From positions 78,558 through 142,557 of the forward strand of contig JALSLH010000083.1 in assembly GCA_026988435.1 (NCBI GenBank): a stretch of 64,000 nucleotides of DNA, written 5' to 3'. The notes under the pieces were generated by a model. It was given only the letters and a program-made list of their open reading frames with translations, did not search any database and was not told where the DNA came from. The stretch is from Methylophaga sp. GTDB lineage: Bacteria > Pseudomonadota > Gammaproteobacteria > Nitrosococcales > Methylophagaceae. Shown here one piece after another: positions 1-11,151 of the stretch (within the stretch, counting starts at the first letter, position 1; each line of letters begins with the position of its first letter). A program made the position numbers and the translations under genes.

Positions 1-510
1 GCGGTTATTTTGAAGGGCCGCAACGATGACGAAGTTGTTGACCTTGCAGCTTTTGCTATAGAGAATGACCTTGATATCTCATATATTGAAGAAATGCCAC
101 TCGGCCATGTTACACATAAGCGTGAAGAAAGCTTTTGCTCTAGCGATGAAATATTGGACACATTGCAAGCTGTTTTTCAATTACAGCAAAGTGCTAGCAA
201 AACAGGAGGGCCTTCTCGCTATTACCAAGTTGCGGGCACGCAAAGTAAAATAGGTTTTATTTCGCCACATAGCCATAATTTCTGTGAGAGCTGCAATCGT
301 GTTCGAGTGACAACAGAAGGGCGCTTGTTGCTATGTTTAGGTCAGGAACATTCTGTTGATCTTCGTGGTATTATTCGCCGCTATCCGGGTGATGTTGAAC
401 GATTAAAAGAGGCGATTATTAAGTCGATGGATATTAAACCTGAAGGCCATGATTTTAATATTGCTGAGCAGCCAATTATATTTAGGCATATGAATGTCAC
501 TGGCGGCTGA
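1..510 (+). CDS. moaA: GTP 3',8-cyclase MoaA, C-terminal part (truncated by window start)
   Basis: Open from base 1 in frame; C-terminal motif GFISPHSHNFCESCNRVRVTTEGRLLLCLGQE typical of MoaA second Fe-S domain. Confidence 0.93.
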   Translation, partial: AVILKGRNDDEVVDLAAFAIENDLDISYIEEMPLGHVTHKREESFCSSDEILDTLQAVFQLQQSASKTGGPSRYYQVAGTQSKIGFISPHSHNFCESCNRVRVTTEGRLLLCLGQEHSVDLRGIIRRYPGDVERLKEAIIKSMDIKPEGHDFNIAEQPIIFRHMNVTGG

Positions 511-1318
511 TCCACATCCTATTATGACGGATGAGGGCATTCATTCGCTTCATATAACTCAGGTTGTTGATGAGCATGGGCAAGCCCGTGAAATAGCATT
601 AACGGGTGAAAGACCGCTAACTATATATCTTGATAAACAAGAGATAGTTACACTGATGACCATGGGGACGCAACCGGAGCTATTGACACTTGGCTATTTA
701 CGTAATCAAGGTTTAATACATACATTGCGCGAAATTATTGCAATTCAAGTCGATTGGGAAGTTGAGGCGGTTGCAGTAACAACGCATCAAAAGCAGTCGA
801 ATATTGATGAGATCTTATCAAAACGAATAGTGACAAGTGGTTGTGGTCAAGGGACAATGTTTGGCAATGTAATGGCATCGCTAGATAAACTTACATTAAT
901 ATGCCCAGATTTCACATCAAAGACTATTTATCAAGTGCTAGATGGCTTGGCGGAATATAATAAAGTGTACAAACAGGCGGGGGCAGTACATGGGTGTGCA
1001 TTATGCTCAAGCTCGGGCGATGTTCATGTTTTTGTTGAGGATGTTGGCAGGCACAATGCGGTTGATGCTATTTCAGGCTGGATGCTATTGAATGATATAT
1101 CAGGCGCTGACAAGGTGTTTTATACCACAGGTAGGCTAACGTCCGAAATGGTTATTAAAGTTGCTCAGATGGAAGTTCCTTTGCTTCTATCACGTTCTGG
1201 AATCACAGAGATGGGCTTGAATCTTGCTAGGAATATAGGCATTGGTTTGGTTGCTCGTGCTAAAGGTAAACATTTTTTAGTTTTTAATGGCCTCGAACAC
1301 TATTTTAAACAAAGTTAG
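494..1318 (+). CDS. fdhD: Formate dehydrogenase accessory sulfurtransferase FdhD
   Basis: AVHGCALCSSSGDVHVFVEDVGRHNAVDAISG and FYTTGRLTSEMVIKVAQMEVPLLLSRSG motifs; overlaps moaA end by 17 bp. Confidence 0.93.
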   Translation: MSLAADPHPIMTDEGIHSLHITQVVDEHGQAREIALTGERPLTIYLDKQEIVTLMTMGTQPELLTLGYLRNQGLIHTLREIIAIQVDWEVEAVAVTTHQKQSNIDEILSKRIVTSGCGQGTMFGNVMASLDKLTLICPDFTSKTIYQVLDGLAEYNKVYKQAGAVHGCALCSSSGDVHVFVEDVGRHNAVDAISGWMLLNDISGADKVFYTTGRLTSEMVIKVAQMEVPLLLSRSGITEMGLNLARNIGIGLVARAKGKHFLVFNGLEHYFKQS

Positions 1319-1525
1319 AACGCATTCTTAAGTTATTAATATAAGATATGCTACTAGGTTAATGATTTTAAGTAATTTTACTTTAATTTTACTTGTAAAG
1401 GTAGTATTATTTAAGGCGTAGTTTTTTAGGATGTTAAAAAAAGTAAAACAAAATATTGGCTAAAGATATGTGCCACTAGTGCCGATACGAAGGATATAGA
1501 ATTTCGACGGAAAGAGAATGCTCAA

Positions 1526-2662
1526 ATGGCTTCAATTCAATATAAAGATACTATAAATGAACATTATGTCTCTTACGCAACAGGCAGGAATTTAGTGAAA
1601 GTTCCTGATCTTAATAAACATGTGGTTATCGTTGATGATGAATCAACGGGCAGAATGATCATGGGTAAAATTCTTCACCAGGTGATGGATAAAATCGTGT
1701 TGCATGAATTTGAACATCCTGCCGATGTATTAGAATGGTTAGATAATAACCACCCTGATTTAATTGTTACTGATTATCGAATGCCGGATATCAATGGTAT
1801 CGATTTTATAAAGAAAATACGTCTAAGAGAGGGCTGCCAAGATATTCCGATCATGATGATCACGGTTGCAGACGAGAAAACAGTGCGTTATAACGCTTTG
1901 GAAGCAGGTGCAACAGCATTTTTAACACGTCCTATCGATCATATTGAATGTAGAACAAGTTGCAGAAACTTACTTAAATTGAGTGAGCAGCATTCAATTA
2001 TTCAAAAGCGTGCGCAATGGTTGGCCGAACAAGTCGAGTTGGCAACGCAACAGATTGTTTCGCGTGAAAAAGAGACACTGTTATGCCTAGCGAAAGCGGG
2101 TGAATACCGTGATGAAGAAACCGGAAATCATGTTGTTAGAATGGCAAAATATTCACGCCAAATTGCTGAGGAGCTTGGCATGGTAGTGGATGACTGTGAT
2201 TCGTTAGAATATGCAGCACCAATGCATGATATTGGTAAAATAGGGATTCCTGATGGAATACTTCTTAAACCTGGCAAACTTAATCCTGCAGAGTGGGAAA
2301 TAATGCAGAAGCATGCTGAAATAGGCCACGATATATTAATTGATAGCGATTCTAAATATATGCAAATGGGCGCTATTATTGCATTAACACATCATGAAAA
2401 ATTTGATGGAAGTGGTTATCCTAAAGGTTTAAAAGGTGAAGCTATTCCTCTGATAGGAAGAATTGTTGCCGTTGCTGATGTTTATGATGCGCTTACTTCT
2501 GAGCGACCTTATAAAAAAGCTTGGCCAATAGAAGATGCTTTAGATTATTTAAAAGAACAATCAGGCCAGCACTTCGACCCTGAATGCATCGATGCATTTT
2601 TCAAGCGAATAAAAAAAATCAAAACAATTGAAAATGATTATGCTGACAATGATACTGAATAA
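1526..2662 (+). CDS. rpfG: Response regulator with HD-GYP c-di-GMP phosphodiesterase domain, RpfG-like
   Basis: REC domain (VDDE...VTDYRMPDI) plus [10 protein letters not shown] and [14 protein letters not shown] motifs; next to RpfC-like kinase and RpfF. Confidence 0.88.
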   Translation: MASIQYKDTINEHYVSYATGRNLVKVPDLNKHVVIVDDESTGRMIMGKILHQVMDKIVLHEFEHPADVLEWLDNNHPDLIVTDYRMPDINGIDFIKKIRLREGCQDIPIMMITVADEKTVRYNALEAGATAFLTRPIDHIECRTSCRNLLKLSEQHSIIQKRAQWLAEQVELATQQIVSREKETLLCLAKAGEYRDEETGNHVVRMAKYSRQIAEELGMVVDDCDSLEYAAPMHDIGKIGIPDGILLKPGKLNPAEWEIMQKHAEIGHDILIDSDSKYMQMGAIIALTHHEKFDGSGYPKGLKGEAIPLIGRIVAVADVYDALTSERPYKKAWPIEDALDYLKEQSGQHFDPECIDAFFKRIKKIKTIENDYADNDTE

Positions 2663-2703
2663 CTTTGGAATAGAGGTTGGGGCAAGTGTTCTAAGGAGCA
2701 AGC

Positions 2704-5256
2704 ATGTTTGGCATTGATTCATTTAAAGAACGCACAAAAAAGATGGGGGATTCCGAGGCGGAACAAGTCATGATTAGGCTCGTTTTTGGTTTAATTGTGC
2801 TACTCTATCTTGCTTTTCCTTGGGGTGGCGGCACATTATCTGAAACATTTTCATCTACTGCTACACTCATAATGGCGGGGGCATATATAATCGGTTGGCT
2901 TATTGCCTTAGCACTATATGTTCATCCTTATAAATCTATGGCGCGACGCCTTTTCGGTAACGTTTTAGATATAGGCACATTATCATTTTTAATGTTGATA
3001 TCGGGTGCAGAGAGTGTGTTTCTTTTCGGAATTTATCTATGGGTCACTCTAGGGAATGGTTTCAGATATGGCCCTAAATACTTATATTTCTCTTTAGCAA
3101 TCAGCATTGTTGGTTTTATGGCAGCCATGCAATTGGGTTCGTATTGGCAAACTCCAGATACAATGGAAATTGGTTATAGTTTACTAATATTATTGATTTT
3201 AGTTCCAATGTATACCGCATTCCTTATTAAGAAATTACATGCTGCAATAGAGAGTGCAAAACAAGCAAATGAAGCTAAAAGTCGATTCTTAGCTAATATG
3301 TCACATGAATTAAGAACGCCGCTTAACGGTGTAATTGGTTTGGGAGATTTGCTTCGAGAAACAAAGCTTGATAATGAGCAGTCTGATTTAGCCAATACCA
3401 TGCACAAGTCCGCTCATACACTGCTTGGGTTAATTGAAAAAGTATTAGATATATCTAAAATTGAAGCAGGGAAGATTGAAATATCGAAAAAACGTTTAGA
3501 TCTACACGCCTTGGTCAACTCAGTGTTAGAAATGCAAAGCCCAATTGGCAATGCAAAAGGATTAACTGTCTCATGTACTATCGATTCAAACGTGCCCTTT
3601 CTACTTGAAGGTGATCAGCAGCATATCAGGCAAGTGTTGATTAATCTAATAGGTAATGCAATCAAGTTTACCCAGCAAGGCTCTATTAACTTACATCTTT
3701 ATAGCGTGAGCAATGATGATGTCACCACTAGACTGCGCTTTGAAATAAAAGATACCGGAATAGGTATCGATGCAGATGTGATTGATAGTGTGTTTGATGA
3801 TTTTACTCAGGTAGGTAAGGCTGTGGAGGGTGGAACTGGTTTGGGAACAACGATTTCAAAAGAGTTAGTAGAGTTAATGGGTGGGGAAATAGGTGTAGAA
3901 AGTAAGCGTTATAAGGGCTCAATTTTTTGGTTTGAATTACCGTTTAAAATTATTCCATATGATGCCTTGGATATTTCTGACAACAAACTACTTGTCATGT
4001 CTAAAGAACAGACGGTAGCACAATTAAAACCAATGTTAGACAATTGGCAGATAAAATTTGATGAAGCTAGCTCACCAGTTAAAGCATTAAAATTATTGAA
4101 TCAAGCTATTGAACAAGGTGAGGGGTATAAAGTCGTTTTGGTTGAACGAGCGTGTTTGGCAGATTTTACGCCGAAACAGTTTTCAGAAATGCTGAAGGCT
4201 GAGCGATTATTACATAATATTTCATGGGTATTGTTGAATAGCAGTGCTGAAGATTTAAAAGAACAAGATGTGGGTGAACATTATATATCGGTGATAAGCG
4301 ATATGCATGATAAACGACTATTGTTTAATGCTATTCATGCCGCGCAAAGTATTCACTCAAATGCAGAAAATGTCGTATCGCTTTCGGATCATTATGCGAA
4401 GCAGATAGGCGCTAAGCCTTTAACCATTCTTGTTGCAGAAGATAATTTAGTAAATCAAAAAGTTATCGATGGAATATTAAGACGAGCAGGGCATTCGGTG
4501 ATTATTGCGAATGATGGAGAAGAAGCACTAGATATTTTAGAAACAGAAATTGAAAATATTGATCTATTAATCGTTGATAAAAATATGCCAAGACGGTCTG
4601 GTGATGAAGTGGTTTTGGCAATGAGATATCTGGATATGGCGCATTATATCCCTACAATAATGTTGACAGCAGATGCGACACCAGAAGCAAGGAAAGTAAG
4701 CACTAATGCGGGTGCAAATGAATTTTTAACCAAGCCTATAGATGCAAAAGAATTGTTAGAAAAGATTGCGAGTCTCACAGCGCAAACGAAGAAAGATAAA
4801 ATAAAAGTAGATCAAAAAATTGCTAAGTTTCCCACACAAAAAACGAATGAAGAGAAGGTTGAAACTAGAAACGAATGGTTTGATGAAAATATTTTTCAAT
4901 CGTTAATGATGTTAGGCGATACAGATTCGAGCTTTATAGAAAAGTTGGTTCATGGCTTTATAGCTGATGGCGAAAAGCATGTTAACCGCATTGATATTGC
5001 CGTTTATGACGATTATCTTGAGCTACGAGAATCATTGCATGCACTTAAGGGATCGGCTGCTGAGTTAGGATCTATTCCGCTTGTTGATATTTGCCGAAGG
5101 GGAGAGTCGTATAAACCTTATGATATTGGTACTGATAAACTATTTCAATTAAGCAGTGATATTAAATCTATATATATAAATACTGTAACAGCCTTAAATA
5201 ATGCTGTATCCAAGGCTGTTACAGTTGATTCTAATGATAAAACAACGGCCAGTTAG
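2704..5256 (+). CDS. rpfC: Hybrid sensor histidine kinase, RpfC-like (TM input, HisKA-HATPase, REC, Hpt)
   Basis: SRFLANMSHELRTPLNGVIGL H-box, GGTGLGTTISKELVELMGG, REC (VAEDNLVNQKVI...VDKNMP), Hpt (LHALKGSAAELG). Confidence 0.85.
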   Translation: MFGIDSFKERTKKMGDSEAEQVMIRLVFGLIVLLYLAFPWGGGTLSETFSSTATLIMAGAYIIGWLIALALYVHPYKSMARRLFGNVLDIGTLSFLMLISGAESVFLFGIYLWVTLGNGFRYGPKYLYFSLAISIVGFMAAMQLGSYWQTPDTMEIGYSLLILLILVPMYTAFLIKKLHAAIESAKQANEAKSRFLANMSHELRTPLNGVIGLGDLLRETKLDNEQSDLANTMHKSAHTLLGLIEKVLDISKIEAGKIEISKKRLDLHALVNSVLEMQSPIGNAKGLTVSCTIDSNVPFLLEGDQQHIRQVLINLIGNAIKFTQQGSINLHLYSVSNDDVTTRLRFEIKDTGIGIDADVIDSVFDDFTQVGKAVEGGTGLGTTISKELVELMGGEIGVESKRYKGSIFWFELPFKIIPYDALDISDNKLLVMSKEQTVAQLKPMLDNWQIKFDEASSPVKALKLLNQAIEQGEGYKVVLVERACLADFTPKQFSEMLKAERLLHNISWVLLNSSAEDLKEQDVGEHYISVISDMHDKRLLFNAIHAAQSIHSNAENVVSLSDHYAKQIGAKPLTILVAEDNLVNQKVIDGILRRAGHSVIIANDGEEALDILETEIENIDLLIVDKNMPRRSGDEVVLAMRYLDMAHYIPTIMLTADATPEARKVSTNAGANEFLTKPIDAKELLEKIASLTAQTKKDKIKVDQKIAKFPTQKTNEEKVETRNEWFDENIFQSLMMLGDTDSSFIEKLVHGFIADGEKHVNRIDIAVYDDYLELRESLHALKGSAAELGSIPLVDICRRGESYKPYDIGTDKLFQLSSDIKSIYINTVTALNNAVSKAVTVDSNDKTTAS

Positions 5257-6200
5257 GCTGCAAACTTACTACTTTGGCGAGCGACTAAACGTTCCATCAT
5301 TCGGAGATCTTTGGTTGATAAGTTAAGTGCAGCATCAGCCCATACATGAGCAATATCAATAAGTTCTTCATAAGGGATTTGTTGGCATATATCTTTGACC
5401 TTAGCCATAGAACGATAGCTGTTAGGCGCACGTTTTGCCGCTTTTATGTATTTATATAGTGCAAGTTCACCATCTCCTTTTTCAGCTAAAATATCAATAA
5501 TACCCATATCATAAAGCTCCTCAGCTTTATAGATTTTGCCAGACAGAATCATTTTTTCTGCGGCTACAGGACCTATCTTTCTTGATAGAATTGAATAAGC
5601 CCCCATACCTGGAAACAAATTGAATAGAACTTCAGGTAAGCCTAGTTTTACACCGCGCTCAGCAATAATTAGATTACTTGATAATGCTGCTTCAAAACCT
5701 CCGCCTAATGCATCACCCTGAATAAGGGATACTGTGGTGAGATCAAGATCAAAATGGTTCATATTTTGATAAAGAATATCAATACATTGGACAGCATATG
5801 AGAAAAGACCTTCTCGGTTTTTCTCTTGTATAAGTGTGCGAAACAGGTTCAAATCACCACCTAGATTAAAGATGCCATTTACATCAGAGCCCACTACTAA
5901 ATAATCATACTTCTGATTAGAGCTGTAGGCCATTTCTGCTTTAATATTTCCTAGGTACGCTCTTAAGTCGTTGAGCAAAGTTGGAGTAAAACATGGTCTT
6001 GGTTCGCCTTTCATCAAAAACCAGCCAATTTTATATTTACTATCGTAATGTGTCTTTAACTGCGAGTACTGTTGATTGTGTTCTTGAATTGAGGGTGACT
6101 CTTGAAGCTGTGAAACATTTGCCAAATTGCTACCTTGAAAGCTGTCCAAACGTGCTAAATTATCCATTCCCTTTTCTCCTGAAATTAATTTGTATGGCAT
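5253..6200 (-). CDS. rpfF: RpfF-family DSF synthase (crotonase fold)
   Basis: Crotonase fold with GDALGGGFEAALSSNLIIAERGVKLGLPEVLFNLFPGMGAYS carrying two conserved Glu; convergent with rpfC with 4 bp overlap. Confidence 0.88.
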   Translation of the reverse strand: MPYKLISGEKGMDNLARLDSFQGSNLANVSQLQESPSIQEHNQQYSQLKTHYDSKYKIGWFLMKGEPRPCFTPTLLNDLRAYLGNIKAEMAYSSNQKYDYLVVGSDVNGIFNLGGDLNLFRTLIQEKNREGLFSYAVQCIDILYQNMNHFDLDLTTVSLIQGDALGGGFEAALSSNLIIAERGVKLGLPEVLFNLFPGMGAYSILSRKIGPVAAEKMILSGKIYKAEELYDMGIIDILAEKGDGELALYKYIKAAKRAPNSYRSMAKVKDICQQIPYEELIDIAHVWADAALNLSTKDLRMMERLVARQSSKFAA

Positions 6201-6614
6201 AAATTAAATAATGTATGCACTATATTTTTGACTGAAATCAACGTATATGTCGAGAGAATTAATGTATTAGATTCAGATATAAGGTTTTAATTTTTGTCAT
6301 TAAAAAACAAAATAATTAAAAAAATAACTATAAATAAAGTTCCTGAACTTAGGTGTAGCCATGGTTTATGAATGATGATAAACAATTATTTTAGCTCATT
6401 ATTGTTTCAGGACCCCCAATTCTAGGGGTGGGTTAAAATATTAAAACGTGAGTCATATCACATATTTTTTTAGACGTGACGCACATTATCGGGAAATTTG
6501 CGCAAAATTCGTCACATTATGACAATTTAAGGTTTAGGAAGTTAAGCCCGTATTAAACCGCTTTTTATGCTGTTCTAGCATGAGGTCAATGATAATAATT
6601 GCTTGGCATTAAAA

Positions 6615-7022
6615 CTATTGTTTACGGGTGAATTTTATAATATGACGGCGGTCTCGCTTATTAGGGCGGCCTTTATCAGTCCTGAAACCAAGTGGTTGGT
6701 TTTTGATTTGTTCATGTAGATCAGCACGTTTTTCTATACTAGCCTCACTTTCAATATAGAGTTGCTGTGCTTCAGGTGCTGGACGGCGCTGTTTTGATAA
6801 GCCTAACACTGTGATGATATGCTGATACGGCGGTTTTGAGATAGTGAGTATATCGTCAGGTCTGATTGTGCGACTGGGTTTAACGCGGTTTTTGTTTAGA
6901 TGAATCTTGCCGCCATTAATAGCCTCAACCGCTAGACTACGCGTTTTATAAAAACGCGCAGCCCATAACCATTTATCTAATCGTTGATTATCCTCAGAAA
7001 CTGTTTCTTTTTTTGCCATCAA
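6615..7022 (-). CDS. hslR: Heat shock protein 15 (S4 RNA-binding)
   Basis: QRLDKWLWAARFYKTRSLAVEAINGGKIHLNKNRVKPSRTI S4 domain; basic tail. Confidence 0.9.
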   Translation of the reverse strand: MMAKKETVSEDNQRLDKWLWAARFYKTRSLAVEAINGGKIHLNKNRVKPSRTIRPDDILTISKPPYQHIITVLGLSKQRRPAPEAQQLYIESEASIEKRADLHEQIKNQPLGFRTDKGRPNKRDRRHIIKFTRKQ

Positions 7023-7030
7023 TCCTCCTT

Positions 7031-7105
7031 GTCATTCCGGCAGATTTTTAGCCGGAATCTGATTATAAAGCAAGACTCCGGCTAAAAGCATACCGGAGTG
7101 ACGGA
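7031..7105. repeat. Paired inverted palindromes (dRS3/REP-like)
   Basis: gtcattccggcagatttttagccggaatct (7031-7060) and inverted actccggctaaaagcataccggagtgacgg (from about 7074). Confidence 0.8.
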
Positions 7106-7139
7106 GGGGCGAAAATTTACAGATTGAATGATCACGAGT

Positions 7140-7408
7140 GTATACCCAAATTACTTGAAGATGCAGATTTCAGAGCTTAGCACGAAGGTCAGAACAAGGC
7201 GCAATGTGAAGGCAATGACTAGTCCTTGTCGAGCATTGTAACGCAGTGCTGGCATTCGTGCTAAGCTCCCGCAGGGCAAGAGGATAAACCATTATCTTCG
7301 TCGTTATAAAACTTAGAATTAGAACGACTAATTCCTGCGTTTTATGCCTAGAATATAATGGCTTCTTCTCTTGCTGAAACCTGCATCTTCAAGTATTTTG
7401 GGTATATA
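7140..7408. mobile_element. MITE-like structured element with ~26 bp terminal inverted repeats
   Basis: TIR tatacccaaattacttgaagatgcag / ctgcatcttcaagtattttgggtata; internal 14 bp perfect inverted repeat gagcttagcacgaa/ttcgtgctaagctc. Confidence 0.75.
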
Positions 7409-7422
7409 TTATATATTGGCAC

Positions 7423-9387
7423 TTAAACCTTGCCCTGTAGCTGAGGCAAGATGGACTCATTTTCTAATGTCGATGTATCAGAGGTAATTTCTTCACCTTT
7501 AGCAATCGTACGTAATAAACGTCGCATTATTTTACCTGAGCGTGTTTTAGGTAGGTTATCAGCGTAGCGAATTTCATCAGGCTTGGCGATGGCACCAATT
7601 TCATTGCCTACCCAAGTACGCAGTGTTTGAGTGAGTTCATCATCAATGCCACCTTTTGGTCGATCACCTTTGAGCACAACAAAAGCAAAGACAGATTCGC
7701 CTTTAATATCATGTGGCTTACCGACTATCGCAGCTTCAGCCACTAAAGGATTCGACACTAACGCTGATTCAATCTCCATGGTACCTAAGCGGTGGCCAGA
7801 TACGTTAAGCACATCATCAATCCGACCCATAATCCAAAATAAACCATCTTCATCACGGCGGGCACTGTCACCTGCAAGATAGTATTTGCCATCGAAATAA
7901 GGCCAGTAGGCTTCTTTATACCGGTTATCATCGCCCCACACGGTTTGAATCATAGAGGGCCATGGCTTACGAATAACAAGATAGCCACCTTCATTCGCAG
8001 TGGTTATTTCATTACCCTCTTGATCAACAATGGCGGCATCAATACCCGGCAGTGCTTTTGTACACGATCCTGGTTTAGTTACTGTCACGCCTGGTACGGG
8101 AGCAAGCATATGTGCACCTGTTTCCGTTTGCCACCATGTATCTACTATCGGACACTTTTCTTTACCAATAACGGTGTGATACCACATCCAAGCTTCTGGG
8201 TTAATCGGCTCACCAACAGTACCAAGAAGGCGTAATTTAGATAGGTCATAATTATTGGGAATTTCATCGCCTTGTTTTATCAGGGCGCGAATTGCTGTTG
8301 GGGCAGTATAAAATATAGTGACAGCGTGACGTTGACACATATCCCAAAAACGACCGGCATCAGGGTAGGTAGGCACACCTTCAAATATTACAATAGTCGC
8401 GCCTGTAGCGAGTGGGCCATAAGCAACATATGTGTGCCCTGTGATCCAGCCGACATCTGCAGTACACCAAAACACATCAGAATCTTGAATATCAAATACC
8501 CAACGCATGGTGGTGATGGCATTAAGCAAATAACCACCGGTTGAATGTTGAATGCCTTTTGGCTTGCCTGTTGAGCCTGATGTATAGAGTAAAAATAATG
8601 GATCAGTCGCATTCATCCATTCAGGTTCACATTCTGCTGATTGGTTTAGAATGGCATTATGCCACCACACATCACGATCAGGTTTCATTGCAACATCATG
8701 GCCTGTTCGTTTAAAAACAATAACATTTTCAATACTGTTACAGCCTATTTCTAATGCAGAATCTGTTGTTGATTTAAGTTCAATAATTCTGCCGCCACGA
8801 TGTCCGCCATCCGCGGTAATAACCATTTTTGCTTGTGTATCTTCAATACGATCTTTTAACGATGAAGCAGAAAAACCGCCAAATACAACGGAATGAATGG
8901 CACCAATACGAGCACATGCTTGCATTGCAATAACGGCCTCAGCAATCATCGGCATGTAAATAATTACGCGATCGCCTTTGCTTATATTCTGAGCTTTAAG
9001 TGCGTTGGCAAATATACAGACTCTTGAATGTAATTCACGATAAGTGATTTCTTCAACATCACCTGCATCACCCTCAAAGATAATGGCTTTTTTATCGGCA
9101 TTTTTTTCTAATTGGCGGTCAAGGCAGTTATAAGAAACATTTAATTTTCCATCAGGAAACCAACGGTAAAAAGGGGCATTTGATGAATCAAGTGTTGTGG
9201 TGAAAGGTGTCTGCCAATCTATTTCAGTTCGTGCTTGTGTGGCCCAAAAATCTTCATGATCTCGGTCAGCGTGGGCATATAACTCCGCTAATTTATCAGC
9301 TGAGAGTGTTGCTGTTGCTTTGAACTCTTCACTAGGTGGAAACAGGCGATTTTCATGCAAAACAGATTGAATATTATTTTCAGACAT
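7423..9387 (-). CDS. acs: Acetyl-CoA synthetase
   Basis: [23 protein letters not shown]-binding motif; C-terminal [14 protein letters not shown]. Confidence 0.97.
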   Translation of the reverse strand: MSENNIQSVLHENRLFPPSEEFKATATLSADKLAELYAHADRDHEDFWATQARTEIDWQTPFTTTLDSSNAPFYRWFPDGKLNVSYNCLDRQLEKNADKKAIIFEGDAGDVEEITYRELHSRVCIFANALKAQNISKGDRVIIYMPMIAEAVIAMQACARIGAIHSVVFGGFSASSLKDRIEDTQAKMVITADGGHRGGRIIELKSTTDSALEIGCNSIENVIVFKRTGHDVAMKPDRDVWWHNAILNQSAECEPEWMNATDPLFLLYTSGSTGKPKGIQHSTGGYLLNAITTMRWVFDIQDSDVFWCTADVGWITGHTYVAYGPLATGATIVIFEGVPTYPDAGRFWDMCQRHAVTIFYTAPTAIRALIKQGDEIPNNYDLSKLRLLGTVGEPINPEAWMWYHTVIGKEKCPIVDTWWQTETGAHMLAPVPGVTVTKPGSCTKALPGIDAAIVDQEGNEITTANEGGYLVIRKPWPSMIQTVWGDDNRYKEAYWPYFDGKYYLAGDSARRDEDGLFWIMGRIDDVLNVSGHRLGTMEIESALVSNPLVAEAAIVGKPHDIKGESVFAFVVLKGDRPKGGIDDELTQTLRTWVGNEIGAIAKPDEIRYADNLPKTRSGKIMRRLLRTIAKGEEITSDTSTLENESILPQLQGKV

Positions 9388-9429
9388 AATTTTAAAACCT
9401 TAGAAAGGACTTGTTTATGGAGTATAAAT

Positions 9430-9468
9430 AAAAAAACCTCTCAAAAGTAAACTTCTGAGAGGTTTTAA
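9430..9468 (-). terminator. Rho-independent terminator downstream of aldehyde dehydrogenase gene
   Basis: aaaaaacctctcaaaagtaaacttctgagaggtttt stem-loop with T/A runs. Confidence 0.8.
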
Positions 9469-9483
9469 TGCGACTAAATGATA

Positions 9484-11004
9484 TTAAAAGAAACCAAGTG
9501 GGCTTGTACTGTAGCTAACCAATAAGTTTTTAGTTTGCTGATAATGATCAAGCATCATTTTATGGGTTTCACGGCCAATGCCTGATTTTTTATAGCCACC
9601 AAATGCGGCATGAGCAGGGTAGAGATGATAACAGTTCGTCCATACACGGCCTGCTTGAATGCCTCGGCCCATTCGGTATGCAAGGTTAGTATCGCGTGTC
9701 CATAAGCCTGCACCTAGCCCAAATTCAGTGTCATTGGCAATCGTTAGTGCTTCTGCTTCATCTTTAAAGGTTGTCACTGAAACTACAGGGCCAAAAATTT
9801 CTTCTTGGAAGATCCGCATATTGTTTGTGCCTTTAAATAAGGTGGGTTCAATATAGTAGCCAGAGTCAAATTCACCGCCAACTTGCGCGATATTTCCGCC
9901 AATCAAAAGTTCAGCACCTTCTTGTTTGCCAATTTCAACATAATCTAAGATTTTTTCAAATTGTTGTTGGGAGGCTTGTGCACCAACTTGGGTATCAGTA
10001 TCTAAAGGATTGCCACGAATGATTTTCTTAGAGCGCTCAATAACGATTGAAATAAACTCATCATAAATACTTTCTTGAATGAGTGCGCGAGACGGGCAGG
10101 TACAGACTTCACCTTGGTTAAAGAAAGCGAGTACAGCACCTTCGGCGGCTTTGCTAATATAATCATCTTCTTGTTGCATGATATCTTCAAAGAAGATATT
10201 GGGCGATTTACCGCCAAGTTCGACTGTAGAAGGAATTAAGTTATCTGCGGCGCATTTAAGGATATGTTGACCAACAGGCGTTGAACCTGTGAAGGCGATT
10301 TTTGCGATGCGTGTACTTGTCGCTAATGCTTCACCGGCTTCTCTGCCAAAACCGTTGACAATATTTAATACGCCCGGCGGTAATAAATCACCAATGACCT
10401 CCATTAGTTTTAAAATGGAAACAGGCGTTTGTTCTGCTGGTTTCATCACGATACAGTTGCCCGTGACTAAAGCAGGTGCTATTTTCCATGCCGCCATTAA
10501 TAGGGGGAAGTTCCAAGGAATAATTTGACCTACCACACCTAAAGGTTCGTGAAATTGGTAAGAAACCGTGGTTTCATCTATCTCACCCATTGTGCCTTCT
10601 TGAGCGCGCATACAGCCAGCATAATAACGGAAGTGATCCACACACAGTGGCACGTCAGCATTGAGTGTTTCACGCACGGCTTTACCGTTGTCCCACGTTT
10701 CTGCAACGGCCAACATTTCAAGGTTTTCTTCAATACGATCGGCAATCTTTAATAAGATGTTTGAGCGTTCGGTGACAGATGTTTTACCCCAAGCATCTTT
10801 GGCAGCATGTGCGGCATCGAGTGCTAAGTTAATATCTTCTTCAGTTGAGCGGGGGATTTCACAAAAACCTTCGCCCGTTACCGGAGTCACATTGGTAAAG
10901 TAATTACCTTTTACCGGAGCCTTCCACTCACCATTAATATAGTTACCGTAACGTTCTTTAAACGACACTACTGCCGCTTCTGTACCTGGATTTGCATAGA
11001 TCAT
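9484..11004 (-). CDS. NAD-dependent aldehyde dehydrogenase (acetaldehyde dehydrogenase type)
   Basis: [14 protein letters not shown] and [13 protein letters not shown] catalytic Cys motif; adjacent to acs. Confidence 0.93.
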   Translation of the reverse strand: MIYANPGTEAAVVSFKERYGNYINGEWKAPVKGNYFTNVTPVTGEGFCEIPRSTEEDINLALDAAHAAKDAWGKTSVTERSNILLKIADRIEENLEMLAVAETWDNGKAVRETLNADVPLCVDHFRYYAGCMRAQEGTMGEIDETTVSYQFHEPLGVVGQIIPWNFPLLMAAWKIAPALVTGNCIVMKPAEQTPVSILKLMEVIGDLLPPGVLNIVNGFGREAGEALATSTRIAKIAFTGSTPVGQHILKCAADNLIPSTVELGGKSPNIFFEDIMQQEDDYISKAAEGAVLAFFNQGEVCTCPSRALIQESIYDEFISIVIERSKKIIRGNPLDTDTQVGAQASQQQFEKILDYVEIGKQEGAELLIGGNIAQVGGEFDSGYYIEPTLFKGTNNMRIFQEEIFGPVVSVTTFKDEAEALTIANDTEFGLGAGLWTRDTNLAYRMGRGIQAGRVWTNCYHLYPAHAAFGGYKKSGIGRETHKMMLDHYQQTKNLLVSYSTSPLGFF

Positions 11005-11151
11005 AATCTGTTCCCAACATTAGAAATATAAAACTGAATCATAAACTAGCTAGTGGCTGTCGGGTTGATTATTATTCCTAAAAACTTGACTAAGCGTCCA
11101 AAATAGTCAGAGAATTAGTTTATTAGCTTTATTTTTAACGTGGTTACCGCG

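Noticed and set aside
5253-6200. Generic enoyl-CoA hydratase call for the rpfF gene
   Set aside because: Neighbouring rpfG/rpfC and RpfF-type active-site block make DSF synthase the better call.
7631-8896. Several 60-100 aa plus-strand ORFs opposite acs
   Set aside because: Antisense shadows of a strongly coding conserved gene; no family resemblance or ribosome-binding evidence.
9659-10903. ORFs antisense or out of frame to the aldehyde dehydrogenase gene
   Set aside because: Explained by the real CDS; composition typical of shadow ORFs.
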